A stretch of 64,000 nt of DNA, from assembly GCF_901827185.1 (NCBI RefSeq), contig NZ_LR594671.1:5140001-5204000 (forward strand). Direction: 5' to 3'. Made by a program: the position numbers and the translations under genes. The notes under the pieces were generated by a model. The model was not told the DNA's origin. It searched no databases and worked only from the letters and a program-made list of their open reading frames with translations. The DNA comes from Variovorax sp. PBL-E5 (GTDB lineage Bacteria > Pseudomonadota > Gammaproteobacteria > Burkholderiales > Burkholderiaceae_C). This document shows positions 51,238 to 60,572 of this stretch, piece after piece. The number at the start of each line of letters is the position of its first letter. Position 1 is the stretch's first letter.

Positions 51238-53087
51238 TGCGGCGTGCGTGGGCAGCGGCCGTGCTCGCATCGGCGCTCGCCTGCATCGCTGCAGCGGCGC
51301 AGACGCTGGCGCCGTACGACGCAGCAGTGCTGGTCTCGGCGAGTCTCGCGCCACCACCGCCCGATGCGGCCTGGCAGCCGGTCGCGCTCCCCGACGACAG
51401 CGCGTATTCGCGCCCCGGCCGCGACCGCACGCAGGCCTGGTACCGCATCGGCTTCGACGCGGCCGAGGCCGTCGCCGCGCCCGAGGCCTGGGCCGCCTAC
51501 CTGCCTTACCTCTACGACGGCGGCAGCGTGTGGCTCAACGGCGCGCTGCTGACGCACATGCCCGAGAACACGGTCGCGTTGCGGGCGCGCTCTTACCGGC
51601 CTTACATGATCCCCTTTCCCTCGGCGCTGCTGCACGCAGGGCGCAACGAGCTGATGGTGCGGGTCGCGCCCTCGCCGACCTACCCGGTGCGCTTTGCGCA
51701 TGTCGAGGTCGGGCCGCAGGCACGGATCGTGTCGCTGTACGACCGACGGCTGTTCTGGATGCGCGCGGTGCCGCAGATCACGGTGCTGTTCTCGCTCGGC
51801 GTCGCGGGCTTCGTGCTGTTCATCTGGTGGCGCAGGCGCAGCGAGGTGCTCTATGGATTGTTCGGCCTTGCAGCGGCGCTCTGGGGCATTCGCACGCTGA
51901 ACTTCATCATCGATGCGCTGCCGCTTTGGGAATGGCAATGGTGGCGCATCGCGTATCACTGCGCGACCGGCGGCTTCGTCGTTGCGATGGCGCTGTTCAC
52001 GCTGCGCTTCGCAGGCTTGCGCAGGCCCCGGCTGGAGCGTGCGCTTCTCGCGTACTGGGCCATCGGGCCGCTGTGGTTCGCGCTGCAGGGCTTCGCGGCC
52101 GAGCCGCTGGTCGCGCGTATGTGGCTGGGCGGCATGATCCCGGTCGGCGTGGCGATCATCGCGCTGTCGTTCTGGGCCGTGGTGCGGCAGCGCACGCTGC
52201 TGTCGGCGGTGATGCCCGCGGCCATGGCCTTCGCGGTGCTGGTCGGCATCCACGACTACCTGATCAACTGGGATTCGGGCGTGATCGGCCGCTTCTTCCC
52301 CGACTGGGCCGGGCATCGCATCTACCTGCTGCACTACGGCTCGATCATGCTGCTGCTGGCGATGGGCGGCGTGCTGACGGCGCGCTTCGTGCAGACGCTG
52401 GGTTCGCTGGAGGAGCTGAACCGCAGCCTGGAAACGCGCGTGGCCGACCGCGAGCGCGCACTGGCCGCCAACTATGCGCGCGTGGCCGCGCTGGAGCGCG
52501 AGCATGCGGCCGCGGAAGAGCGGCAGCTGATCATGCGCGACCTGCACGACGGGCTCGGCTCGCAGCTCTTCACTTCGCTGTCGCGCGTGGAGCGCGGCGA
52601 CATGGACGGCGATCAGATCGCCGCCGCGCTGCGCGCCTGCATCGCCGACATGCGGCTCGCGCTCGACGCGCTGGCGTCGGAGGAGCACGACCTCGGCGCC
52701 GCGCTCGGCAATTTCATGTTCCGCTGGGAAGCGCAGCTGATCGAGGCCGGCGTGCGTTCGAGCTGGGCCATCGACGTGCCCGACGGCGCATCGACGCTGT
52801 CGCCGCATGCCGCACTGCAGCTGCTGCGCGTGGCGCAGGAGGCGCTGACCAACGTGCTGCGGCATGCACGCGCCACGCGCGTGCAGGTGCGGCTGCACCG
52901 GCAGGACGGCATGCTCGCGCTGGAGGTCGAGGATGACGGCTGCGGCCTCGACGTATCGGCCTCGCCGACAGGCGGCCGCGGCATGGGCAACATGCGTTCG
53001 CGCGCCCAGCGCCTCGGCGGGCTGCTGGACTTTCGCTCGGGCGCGAGCGGCACCTGCATCGTGCTGCGCCTGCCGATCGCCGCCTGA
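51237..53087 (+). CDS. 7TM-type sensor histidine kinase (HisKA_3)
   Basis: 616 residues. A Sec signal peptide (about 1-22) leads to a periplasmic beta-rich domain (about 23-175; YDGGSVWLNGALL suggests a galactose-binding-like fold), then about seven spans (about 180-380), a coiled coil (LEELNRSLETRVADRERALAANYARVAALE) and the kinase core with phosphoacceptor His in RDLHDGLGSQL near residue 437. ATPase motifs EALTNVLRHA and DDGCGLD complete it. This layout is that of 7TMR-DISM receptors, which sense extracytoplasmic ligands. Confidence 0.88.
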   Translation: MRRAWAAAVLASALACIAAAAQTLAPYDAAVLVSASLAPPPPDAAWQPVALPDDSAYSRPGRDRTQAWYRIGFDAAEAVAAPEAWAAYLPYLYDGGSVWLNGALLTHMPENTVALRARSYRPYMIPFPSALLHAGRNELMVRVAPSPTYPVRFAHVEVGPQARIVSLYDRRLFWMRAVPQITVLFSLGVAGFVLFIWWRRRSEVLYGLFGLAAALWGIRTLNFIIDALPLWEWQWWRIAYHCATGGFVVAMALFTLRFAGLRRPRLERALLAYWAIGPLWFALQGFAAEPLVARMWLGGMIPVGVAIIALSFWAVVRQRTLLSAVMPAAMAFAVLVGIHDYLINWDSGVIGRFFPDWAGHRIYLLHYGSIMLLLAMGGVLTARFVQTLGSLEELNRSLETRVADRERALAANYARVAALEREHAAAEERQLIMRDLHDGLGSQLFTSLSRVERGDMDGDQIAAALRACIADMRLALDALASEEHDLGAALGNFMFRWEAQLIEAGVRSSWAIDVPDGASTLSPHAALQLLRVAQEALTNVLRHARATRVQVRLHRQDGMLALEVEDDGCGLDVSASPTGGRGMGNMRSRAQRLGGLLDFRSGASGTCIVLRLPIAA

Positions 53088-53203
53088 CGCGAACGCGGGA
53101 TCACGCAACGCGAAGGCGGCATTTTCGGCCGCGCCCTCACTGCCTAGATTTGCATCAGCGCGCCGCCCATGGCGCGCGGTCCGCAAACCCGCAGGAGAAA
53201 CGT

Positions 53204-53551
53204 ATGCAGGTCTTCGCCATGATCCCCCACTTCCTCGGCTCCTTCACCGCCGTCATCGCCTGGATCTACCTGGTGTCGAACTCGACACGCGTCTTCAGCT
53301 ACCTGCCGCAGATCCTCGCGATCTGGCGCTGCCGCGACGGCGCGCGTTCGATCTCGCTGTGGTCGTGGACCTCGTGGTCGATCTCGCACGTCACGGCCGG
53401 GCTGTACGGCATGGTGGTCGCCCACGATGCGTACCTGGTGCTGATCTCGGTGCTCAACCTGGTCGGCTGCGCCGCGGTCACACTGGTTGCCGCGCGCCGG
53501 CGCGGGCTGCTGCGCGGCCGGCGCCCAGCCGCGCAGAGGACGGCCGCGTGA
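53204..53551 (+). CDS. PQ-loop repeat membrane protein
   Basis: 115 residues with three membrane spans. One PQ-loop motif is clear (SYLPQILAIWRCRDGARSISLWSW, residues about 29-52). Bacterial PQ-loop/semiSWEET proteins of this size dimerise to transport sugars or amino acids. GCAGGAG precedes the ATG at 53204. It lies between two signalling genes without overlap. Length and single motif fit the semiSWEET class, substrate unknown. Confidence 0.82.
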   Translation: MQVFAMIPHFLGSFTAVIAWIYLVSNSTRVFSYLPQILAIWRCRDGARSISLWSWTSWSISHVTAGLYGMVVAHDAYLVLISVLNLVGCAAVTLVAARRRGLLRGRRPAAQRTAA

Positions 53552-53605
53552 CACCGGATCCCGCACAGTGGCCGTATAGTGCCGGCAGCCCACTTCCGCC
53601 GCACG

Positions 53606-55384
53606 ATGACGACCCAGCCCGCCAAAGCATCGCTCTCGCCATCCGGCCGCTTCCATATCCAGCGCGAGGTGCTGCGCCTGAGCACGCAGCCCAGTGGCCC
53701 CGTGCTGCTGGTGCAGTTCCTGCTCGATTGCGGCGTGGCGGCGCTGTTCGCGTGGCAGTACTCGGTCCCGCATGCCCTGATCTGGATCGCGCTGATCGCG
53801 GCCACGACGGCCTACCGCGGCTTCTTTCCGCAGCGGCTGCCGGCAACGCTCACGCCCGCCGACCTGTCGCATGCGCTGCGCGTGCACACCCTGCGCATCG
53901 CGCTGCACGAGGGCGCGCACGGCGCCGCGGGCGTGCTGCTGTTCAATCCCGCCGACGGCACCTCGCAGCTGCTGCTGGGCGTGGTGATCATGGGGATGAC
54001 GCTGTCGTCGGCGTTCTCGGTCTCCTACCACACGCCCGCGATGCAGCTCGCGATCACGCTGCTGCTGACGCCGGTGATCGTGATGGGCCTGGCCTTCGGC
54101 GCGCCGCCGATGGTGGCGCTGGCGGTGCTCGGCGTCGGCCTCTTGGCGATGGTCTGGAAGCTGGTGGCCGAGCGCTCGCGCCAGCTCGAGGAGAACATCG
54201 GCCTCAGGCAGAACGAAAGCACGCTGCGCGAGCAGGCGCTGGCCGGCCTGCGCGAATCGCAGCAGGCGCAGGCCGAACGCCTGCGCTTCTTCTCGGCCGC
54301 CAACCACGATCTGCGGCAGCCGGTGATGGCGATGGGCCTGCAGGCCGAGGTGCTGCGCCAGCAGCTCGATGCCGGCGCGGACACGCCCACCGTGCAGGCC
54401 ACCGTGGCCTCGCTCTCACGCGCGCAGCAGGCGCTCGAAGGCCTGACCAACCAGCTGCTGGAGATCGGACGCATCGAAGCCGCCGCCGATCCGCTGACGC
54501 CGGCCGCGCTCGCGCTGGCGCCGCTGCTTCATGAGCTCGCGCGCCAGGCCGGCAGCGGCCGCGTGCGCGTGCGCTGCCCGGCCGACGCGGTGGCGTGGAC
54601 CGATGGCGTCGCATTGCGGCGCATCCTCGGCAACCTGGTCGACAACGCGCTCAAGTTCACGCCGCAAGGCCGCGTGCTGCTCGCCTGCCGCCGGCGCAGC
54701 GGCGGCTGGCGCGTCGAGGTGCGCGACGCGGGCATCGGCATCGCCTTCGAGGCGCAGGAGCGCGTCTTCGGCGACTTCGAGCAGGTCGGCAACGTCGAGC
54801 GCAACCTGCAGCGCGGACACGGGCTCGGGCTGGCGATCGTGCGCCGGCTCGCGCAGCGGCTCGGCCTGCAGGTCAGCCTGCGTTCGCGGCCGGGCCAGGG
54901 CTCGGTGTTCGGCTTCGTGGTGCCGGCCGCGCCGGCCGACGCGCGCCTTGCGCAGGCGGCGAGCGACGCGCCGCTGCAGGCCGCCGACGCCACTGCCCCG
55001 GACGCGAACGCCGGCCTGCGTGCCGGATTGGCCGTGCTGGTGGTCGAGGACAACGCGGTGGTCGCCGACAGCATCGCCGCGCTGCTGCACCTGTGGGGCG
55101 CGCGGCCGCGCGTCTACGGCAGCGCCGCCGAGGCGATCGCGCTGGCCGATCTGCCATCGATCGACATCGCGCTGTGCGACATCCGCCTGCCGGGCGAACT
55201 CGACGGCATCGCGCTGGCCGAGCAGCTGCAGCGGCAGCGGCCCCAGCTGGCCATCGCGCTGATCTCGGCCGATATCGACGAAGCGACGCAGAATCTCGCG
55301 CGCGACCGCGGCTGGGGTGCGCTGCGCAAGCCGGTGCAGCCGCAGGCGCTGCGCGAGTTGCTGCTGCTGTGCGCAAAAGTCTGA
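53606..55384 (+). CDS. hybrid sensor histidine kinase with C-terminal receiver
   Basis: 592 residues. About six membrane spans (20-190), a coiled coil, an H-box SAANHDLRQPVMAMG near residue 238, ATPase motifs NLVDNALKF, DAGIGIAF and GHGLGLAI, then a receiver with VLVVEDN, acceptor Asp in ALCDIRLPG and Lys in RKPVQP. It resembles the hybrid kinase at 19262, including the HDLRQP box, but has no adjacent response regulator. It is therefore an orphan; phosphotransfer to a distant partner is likely. Confidence 0.9.
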   Translation: MTTQPAKASLSPSGRFHIQREVLRLSTQPSGPVLLVQFLLDCGVAALFAWQYSVPHALIWIALIAATTAYRGFFPQRLPATLTPADLSHALRVHTLRIALHEGAHGAAGVLLFNPADGTSQLLLGVVIMGMTLSSAFSVSYHTPAMQLAITLLLTPVIVMGLAFGAPPMVALAVLGVGLLAMVWKLVAERSRQLEENIGLRQNESTLREQALAGLRESQQAQAERLRFFSAANHDLRQPVMAMGLQAEVLRQQLDAGADTPTVQATVASLSRAQQALEGLTNQLLEIGRIEAAADPLTPAALALAPLLHELARQAGSGRVRVRCPADAVAWTDGVALRRILGNLVDNALKFTPQGRVLLACRRRSGGWRVEVRDAGIGIAFEAQERVFGDFEQVGNVERNLQRGHGLGLAIVRRLAQRLGLQVSLRSRPGQGSVFGFVVPAAPADARLAQAASDAPLQAADATAPDANAGLRAGLAVLVVEDNAVVADSIAALLHLWGARPRVYGSAAEAIALADLPSIDIALCDIRLPGELDGIALAEQLQRQRPQLAIALISADIDEATQNLARDRGWGALRKPVQPQALRELLLLCAKV

Positions 55385-55405
55385 GCGGCGGCTTATGCTC
55401 CACGC

Positions 55406-55993
55406 ATGTCCGCCGAGCCGCTGAAGCATCCCGTGGCCAGGCCCCGCCCCGGCGGCGGCCGTCGCTACGGCGCGGTGGCGATCGCGCTGCACTGGCTGCT
55501 CGCGCTGATGATCGCGGCGTCGTTCAGCGTCGGGCTGTACATGGCCGGCCTGCCCTTCTCGCCGCTGCGGCTGCGGCTCTTCAACTGGCACAAGTGGGCC
55601 GGCATCACCATCCTGACGCTGTCCGCCGTGCGCCTGCTGTGGCGCCTTTCGCATCCACCGCCGCCCCTGAGCGCGCGCATCGTCGACGCAATGCCGGGCT
55701 GGCAGCTGTCCGCCTACCGCAGCACGCACCTCCTGCTGTATCTGCTGTTCTTCGCGGTGCCGCTGCTCGGCTGGGCCTACACCTCCGCGCTCGGGCTGCC
55801 GGTCGTGCTGTTCGGCGTGCTGCCGCTGCCGGACTTCGTGGCAGTCGACAAGGAATTTGCCGAAGCGGTGCTCAAGCCGATGCACCAGGTCAGCGCCTTC
55901 CTCCTGGCCGCGGTGGTGGGGGTGCATATCGGTGCCGCGCTCAAGCACCGCTTCGTCGACCGCGACGATTTGCTGGATCGCATGTGGGTATGA
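55406..55993 (+). CDS. cytochrome b561
   Basis: 195 residues, four membrane spans, of the bacterial b561/YodB family. Haem-ligand histidines are in ALHWLLAL, NWHKWAGI, STHLLLY and VVGVHIGAAL; two b haems would be bound. It carries electrons from quinol to a periplasmic acceptor. Followed by two YceI-domain genes, the usual partners of b561. Confidence 0.93.
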   Translation: MSAEPLKHPVARPRPGGGRRYGAVAIALHWLLALMIAASFSVGLYMAGLPFSPLRLRLFNWHKWAGITILTLSAVRLLWRLSHPPPPLSARIVDAMPGWQLSAYRSTHLLLYLLFFAVPLLGWAYTSALGLPVVLFGVLPLPDFVAVDKEFAEAVLKPMHQVSAFLLAAVVGVHIGAALKHRFVDRDDLLDRMWV

Positions 55994-56103
55994 AGCTCTC
56001 CCCCGGGCTTGCCCACTTCGTGTCGCCGCCTCCCCCCTCGCCGGGGACAACACCGGCGGCCCGGCTGAGCCGGTTCCGCGGTGTTTTCCGAAAGGGCCTG
56101 GCT
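55994..56103. repeat. REP-like palindromic element between cytochrome b561 and yceI
   Basis: A nested inverted repeat: outer arms AACACCG (56049-56055) and CGGTGTT (56079-56085), inner arms CCGGCT (56061-56066) and AGCCGG (56068-56073). Pyrimidine-rich sequence precedes it. The general look is that of dispersed intergenic repeats of Comamonadaceae. It is translated in the longest yceI frame, which argues that the frame's first ATG (55990) is not the real start. Dispersion in the genome cannot be tested from one window. Confidence 0.5.
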
Positions 56104-56676
56104 TTGCCGGCCGGGCGGGCCTTGTGCGCCGCTGCATTGGTTGCCGTCGCAGGGCTGGCCAGCGCTGCCGGGCCGATGGCCAGGCTGGTGCCCGGGCAGG
56201 GGCGGATCGCCTTCGTGACCAAGCAGATGGGCGTGCCGGTGGAAGGCACGTTTCAGCACTTCGATGCCCAGATCGCCTTCGATCCGAAGAAGCCCGAGGG
56301 CGGCAGCGTAGCGCTGCAGATCGACGTCGGCAGCGCCACGCTCGGCCTGCCGCAGAGCGATGCCGAACTGCCGAAGCCGGCCTGGTTCGACGCCGCCCGC
56401 TTTCCGAAGGCCAGCTTCCAGTCGAACGCGATCAAGGCGACCGGCGGCGGGCACTTCGAGGTCATGGGCAAGCTGACGATCAAGGGCACCGCGCAGAACG
56501 TGACCGTGCCGGTGGACATCGCGCAGAGCGGCGGCCAGTCCGTGGCCACCGGCACGCTGACCCTGCAGCGCCTCGCGTTCAAGGTCGGCGACGGCGAATG
56601 GACCGACACCTCGATGGTGGGCGACGACGTGCAGGTCCAGTTCAGGCTGGTGCTGACCGGCCTCGGTCCGCTGTAA
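56104..56676 (+). CDS. YceI-family periplasmic protein
   Basis: 190 residues from TTG 56104, which has AAAGGG upstream and leads at once into a signal peptide (LCAAALVAVAGLASAAG). The YceI lipocalin-like domain follows (SRITFVTKQMGVPVEGTF-like segment near residue 30, then DVGSATLG, KASFQSNAI, LTIKGTAQNVTVPV). YceI proteins bind isoprenoid chains and serve electron transport with b561. The frame is open from ATG 55990, which overlaps the b561 stop by 4 nt. That version would place a REP-like repeat (VSPPPPSPG and following) before the signal peptide, so TTG is preferred. Confidence 0.8.
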   Translation: MPAGRALCAAALVAVAGLASAAGPMARLVPGQGRIAFVTKQMGVPVEGTFQHFDAQIAFDPKKPEGGSVALQIDVGSATLGLPQSDAELPKPAWFDAARFPKASFQSNAIKATGGGHFEVMGKLTIKGTAQNVTVPVDIAQSGGQSVATGTLTLQRLAFKVGDGEWTDTSMVGDDVQVQFRLVLTGLGPL

Positions 56677-56705
56677 CGGCAGCACCCCTTTCCACATCCA
56701 ATGCC

Positions 56706-57338
56706 ATGCAAAAGCCCTCCATGAAGCCGTTCATCCTCCTCGCCGCACTGGGTGCCATGGCGACGCTCGCCGCCGCGCAGCAGGCGCCCGAAGCAGCCGC
56801 CAAGCCGAGCGGCGGGCCGGTCAAGGGTGGCACCTATGTGGTCGACCCGACCCACACCTTCGTGATGTACGAGATGGGCCACTACGGCACCACCACCAAC
56901 CGCGGCCGCTTCAGCACCAAGGACGGCTCGGTGAAGATCGACGGCAGCGGCGCCAGCGGCAAGGTCGACATCACGATGGACATCAGCTCGATCAACACCG
57001 GGGTCGACCTGCTGAACCGGCATGTGCTGAGCAAGGACTTCTTCAACGTCGCCGAGTTTCCGACCGGCCGCTTCGTCGCCGACCGGATCGCCTTCAGCGG
57101 CGACAAGGTCATCGAGGTGCCGGGCACGCTCACGCTGCTGGGCCAGACGCGCCCGGTCACGCTCAAGGCCAGCCGCTTCGGCTGCTACATCAGCCCGCTG
57201 ATCAACCGGCAGGTGTGCGGCGGCGACTTCGAGACCACGGTGCAGCGCAGCCAGTTCGGCATCCTGTGGGGACTGAACTTCGGCTTCGAGGACAAGGTGC
57301 ACTTGCTGGTGCAGGTCGAGGCCATCGATATCCAGTAA
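56706..57338 (+). CDS. second YceI-family periplasmic protein
   Basis: 210 residues. Signal peptide (about 1-25, ending LAAAQQ), then a YceI domain: YVVDPTHTFVMYEMGHYG near residue 45-62, DISSINTGVDLLNRHVLSKDFFNVAEFPTG, GTLTLLGQTRPVTLKA. Two cysteines (FGCYIS and RQVCGG) may form a disulfide. It follows the first yceI after 29 bp and is the last gene of the set with b561. An in-frame ATG at 56721 is an alternative start. It is convergent with the phospholipase D-like gene. Confidence 0.9.
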   Translation: MQKPSMKPFILLAALGAMATLAAAQQAPEAAAKPSGGPVKGGTYVVDPTHTFVMYEMGHYGTTTNRGRFSTKDGSVKIDGSGASGKVDITMDISSINTGVDLLNRHVLSKDFFNVAEFPTGRFVADRIAFSGDKVIEVPGTLTLLGQTRPVTLKASRFGCYISPLINRQVCGGDFETTVQRSQFGILWGLNFGFEDKVHLLVQVEAIDIQ

Positions 57339-57350
57339 TCCTGCCGAGGG

Positions 57351-58949
57351 CTACAACAGACTCTCGGGCGCCAGCGGCGCGAGCAGCTCGAGCATCACGC
57401 GGTCCCACAGGCGCGCGTCGGGTTCCTGCGTCAGCACCTGCTCGGTGCCGCCGTCGGTGCTGACCCACTCGAGCCGTTCGCTGCCGGGCGTGAAGCGCAC
57501 GCGGTAGGCGCCCTGCTGCTTCAGCACCTCGATCAGCTTCAGCAGCTGCTGCGCCATCTCGGGGCTGTAGATGATGAGTCCGATCTCGGTGTTGTGCGTG
57601 TCCGAGCGCGGGTCGAAGTTCATCGAGCCCAGGAACAGCGTGCGCCCGTCGAAGACAGCCGCCTTCGCGTGCAGCCGACCGACCTGCGAACCGAACAGGC
57701 CCAGCCGCACGCTGCGCCGCGTGCGCGCCGAACTGAGCTCGTACAGCTCGGCACCGAGCCGCAGCATGTCGGGCCGATAGCGCCGGTAGCCGGTGTGGAC
57801 CAAGGGCTCGTCGGTGGCCGCCAGCGAGTTGGTGACGACGCTGATCTTCACGCCGCGCCCGCGGATCTCGCGCATCACCTCCAGCCCGGCCTTGCCCGGA
57901 ATCAGGTAGGGTGACACCAGTGTCACGTCGGAGCGCGAACGCCGCATCTGTTCGACCACGTTGTAGCGCACGCTGTCGACATCGAGCAGCGGCACGCCGC
58001 CGTAGGTCACGGGCTTGTCGATGACGCGGTCGGGCGAATCGGCATAGGCCTCGGCAAGGTTCCAGATCAGGTCCAGCTTGCCGGCCTTGATGTCCTCGGG
58101 GATCGGGCTGTAGCCGAGCACGTCGTTCGGCGCCGAGGGACGCGGCACCGGCGTGGTCGCCGGGCCGGTCTTCTCGTCGAAGCTGCGCCGCAACGCGTCG
58201 GGCGAAAGGCCGGTCGCGACGACGGTCTGGATCGGCCGCACGTAGTCGCTGTTCCAGTACTGGTCGAACAGGCTCGCCAGCCGCGGGATCAGCGCGCCGG
58301 CCACGAAGGTGTCGATGTCGAGGAAGTTGGCGCCGGCCGTCTGGGTGAAATACTGGTTGCCGATGTTGCGCCCGCCGGCCACGCCCATCGCGCCGTCGGC
58401 GATGAAGAGCTTGTTGTGCATGCGGTGGTTGACGCGGTCGAAGTCGAACAGCGAGGCAGCAAAGCGCTTCACGAGGCTGCCGCGGCCGGCCGGGAAGGGA
58501 TTGAACAGCCGCAGCTCCACGTTCGGCGTCGCGGCCAGGCCGAGCAGCAGTTCGTCCTCGCCGGAGGTGTAGAGGTCGTCCATCAAGAGGCGCACGCGCA
58601 CGCCGCGCTCGGCTGCATCGCGCAGCGTTCGCAGGAAATAGCGGCCCGTCTCGTCATCCTCGATCTGGTAGTACTGGACGTCGAGCGTGCGCTCGGCCCG
58701 GCGCGCCAGTTCAAGGCGCGTGTTGAGCGCGAAATCGCCGCCGGGCATGAGGCGGAAGCCGCTCAGGTCCGGGTCCGGCGACGAGGCCTGCGCGATGCGG
58801 CCGAGCGCGGTGTCGGCCGATGCCGGGACGGCCTTCGAGGGCGTGTGCGCGAACTCCTTCGGCAGCATCGCGCAGCCGCCGGCCAACAGCATCATCAGCG
58901 CCGCCAGCCCCAGGCCCAGCCAGCGCGACAGGAACCCCGGGCCGTTCAT
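57351..58949 (-). CDS. phospholipase D-like lipoprotein (cardiolipin synthase-like)
   Basis: 532 residues. Lipobox LLAGGCAML (Cys26) gives a membrane-anchored periplasmic protein. Two HKD motifs are present: HNKLFIADGAMGVAGGRNIG near residue 185 and HAKAAVFDGRTLFLGSMN near 440. It could transfer phosphatidyl groups, as in ClsC-type cardiolipin synthases, or hydrolyse phospholipid. The frame is open upstream into rpoN, but ATG 58949 begins the lipoprotein signal. It follows rpoN by 11 bp on the same strand. Confidence 0.88.
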   Translation of the reverse strand: MNGPGFLSRWLGLGLAALMMLLAGGCAMLPKEFAHTPSKAVPASADTALGRIAQASSPDPDLSGFRLMPGGDFALNTRLELARRAERTLDVQYYQIEDDETGRYFLRTLRDAAERGVRVRLLMDDLYTSGEDELLLGLAATPNVELRLFNPFPAGRGSLVKRFAASLFDFDRVNHRMHNKLFIADGAMGVAGGRNIGNQYFTQTAGANFLDIDTFVAGALIPRLASLFDQYWNSDYVRPIQTVVATGLSPDALRRSFDEKTGPATTPVPRPSAPNDVLGYSPIPEDIKAGKLDLIWNLAEAYADSPDRVIDKPVTYGGVPLLDVDSVRYNVVEQMRRSRSDVTLVSPYLIPGKAGLEVMREIRGRGVKISVVTNSLAATDEPLVHTGYRRYRPDMLRLGAELYELSSARTRRSVRLGLFGSQVGRLHAKAAVFDGRTLFLGSMNFDPRSDTHNTEIGLIIYSPEMAQQLLKLIEVLKQQGAYRVRFTPGSERLEWVSTDGGTEQVLTQEPDARLWDRVMLELLAPLAPESLL

Positions 58950-58960
58950 CGCGTGAACCC

Positions 58961-60559
58961 CTAGAGGGCCTTGCGCAGATTGGCCGGCGCGATGCGCAGC
59001 GCCTCGCGGTACTTGGCCACGGTCCGGCGCGCGCATTCGATGCCCTGCTCCTTGAGCATCTCGGAGACCTGGCTGTCCGACAGCGGCTTTCTCGTGTCCT
59101 CGGCGCTCACGAACTGCTTGATCAGCGCGCGCACCGCGGTGCTCGACGCGTTGCCGCCGGTCTCGGTGCCGAGTGCCGAGCCGAAGAAGTACTTGAGCTC
59201 GACGGTGCCATAGGGCGTCGCCATGTACTTGGCGGTGGTCACGCGGCTGATGGTCGACTCGTGCAGGCCGAGCTCGTCGGCGATCTCGCGCAGCACCAGC
59301 GGCCGCATCGCGAGCTCGCCATGCACGAAGAAGCTCTTCTGCCGCTCGACGATCGCGTTGGACACGCGAAGGATGGTGTCGAAGCGCTGCTGGATGTTCT
59401 TGATGAACCAGCGCGCCTCCTGCAAGCGCTGCGACAGCGCCTGGCTGCCCTCGCCCTTGTGCTGCTTGAGCGCGCCGGCGTAGATGTCGTGCACGCGCAG
59501 GCGCGGCATGACCTCGGGATTGAGCATGACGCGGAACTTGACGTTCGTGCCCTGGCCGATGCGCGTGACGATCACGTCGGGCACGACGACGTTGCGCTCG
59601 ACATCGACGAAGCGGCGCCCCGGCTTGGGCTCGAGCCTGGCGATCACCTGCAGCGCGGCACGCACCGTGTCTTCGCTGCTGCGGGTGAGCGTGGCCAGGC
59701 GCTTGAAATCGCGCCGCGCGAGCAGCTCCATCGGCTGCTTGCAGACGGCGATCGCGGTCTTGCGGATCTGCGCCTCCTGGTCGCCCTCGTTCGCATGCGC
59801 CAGCGCGCGCAGCTGGATCGTGAGGCATTCGCCGAGGCTGCGGGCGCCGACGCCGACCGGCTCCAGGCTCTGCAGCAGACCGAGCGCGACCTGGAAGTGG
59901 TGCACCAGCTCGTCGAACTGGTCGTTGTCTTCGCCCGCGAGGCCGGAGGCGAGCGCCGGCAGCGAGTCCTCGAGGTAGCCGTCGTCGTTGAGCGACTCGA
60001 TCAGGAAGCGCAGCGCGGCGCGGTCGTTGTCGTCCAGCCGCAGGCCCAGTGCCTGGCGGTGCAGGAAAGATTGCAGCGACTCCTGGCTGCGCGCCAGTTC
60101 GGTGGCATCGGCACGCTCGTCGTCGCCGAGGTTGTTGGCGCGCGCGGGCGCGTCGCCGCCCCACTCGCTGTCGTCGGGTGCCACATCGACGGTGCCATCG
60201 CCTTCCCAGCCGGGCTCCCCATCCGTGCTGTCAGCCGTGGCCGGCGCGTCGGCTTCGGCCGCGGTGCTCGTGCTGCCGACGCCGGCGTCAGCCAGCGGCG
60301 CGGACGGGCCGGCCGGCAGCTCGCCGTCGCCCTCGGCCAGGCGATCGTCGTCGCGCACCGGTGCATCGGCCGCGTCGAGCCCGAACTCCTCGCGCTGCGC
60401 TTCTTCGGCGGTGCGTTCGAGGAACGGGTTGTCGTCGAGCATCTGCTCGACTTCCTGGCTCAGCTCGAGCGTGGACAGCTGCAGCAGCCGGATCGACTGC
60501 TGCAGCTGCGGCGTGAGCGCGAGATGCTGAGAGACTCGAAGCGAGAGACCCTGCTTCAT
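58961..60559 (-). CDS. rpoN: RNA polymerase sigma-54 factor
   Basis: 532 residues. Glutamine-rich region I MKQGLSLRVSQHLALTPQLQQSIRLLQLS, an unusually acidic region II (about 60-170, Ala/Asp/Glu-rich), the core-binding region, the helix-turn-helix (LHESTISRVTTAKYM) and the RpoN box ARRTVAKYRE at residues 510-519. It directs RNA polymerase to -24/-12 promoters and needs enhancer-binding activators. ATG 60559 is fixed by region I. It follows lptB by 13 bp. Confidence 0.97.
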   Translation of the reverse strand: MKQGLSLRVSQHLALTPQLQQSIRLLQLSTLELSQEVEQMLDDNPFLERTAEEAQREEFGLDAADAPVRDDDRLAEGDGELPAGPSAPLADAGVGSTSTAAEADAPATADSTDGEPGWEGDGTVDVAPDDSEWGGDAPARANNLGDDERADATELARSQESLQSFLHRQALGLRLDDNDRAALRFLIESLNDDGYLEDSLPALASGLAGEDNDQFDELVHHFQVALGLLQSLEPVGVGARSLGECLTIQLRALAHANEGDQEAQIRKTAIAVCKQPMELLARRDFKRLATLTRSSEDTVRAALQVIARLEPKPGRRFVDVERNVVVPDVIVTRIGQGTNVKFRVMLNPEVMPRLRVHDIYAGALKQHKGEGSQALSQRLQEARWFIKNIQQRFDTILRVSNAIVERQKSFFVHGELAMRPLVLREIADELGLHESTISRVTTAKYMATPYGTVELKYFFGSALGTETGGNASSTAVRALIKQFVSAEDTRKPLSDSQVSEMLKEQGIECARRTVAKYREALRIAPANLRKAL

Positions 60560-60572
60560 CGGATTGCCGTCC

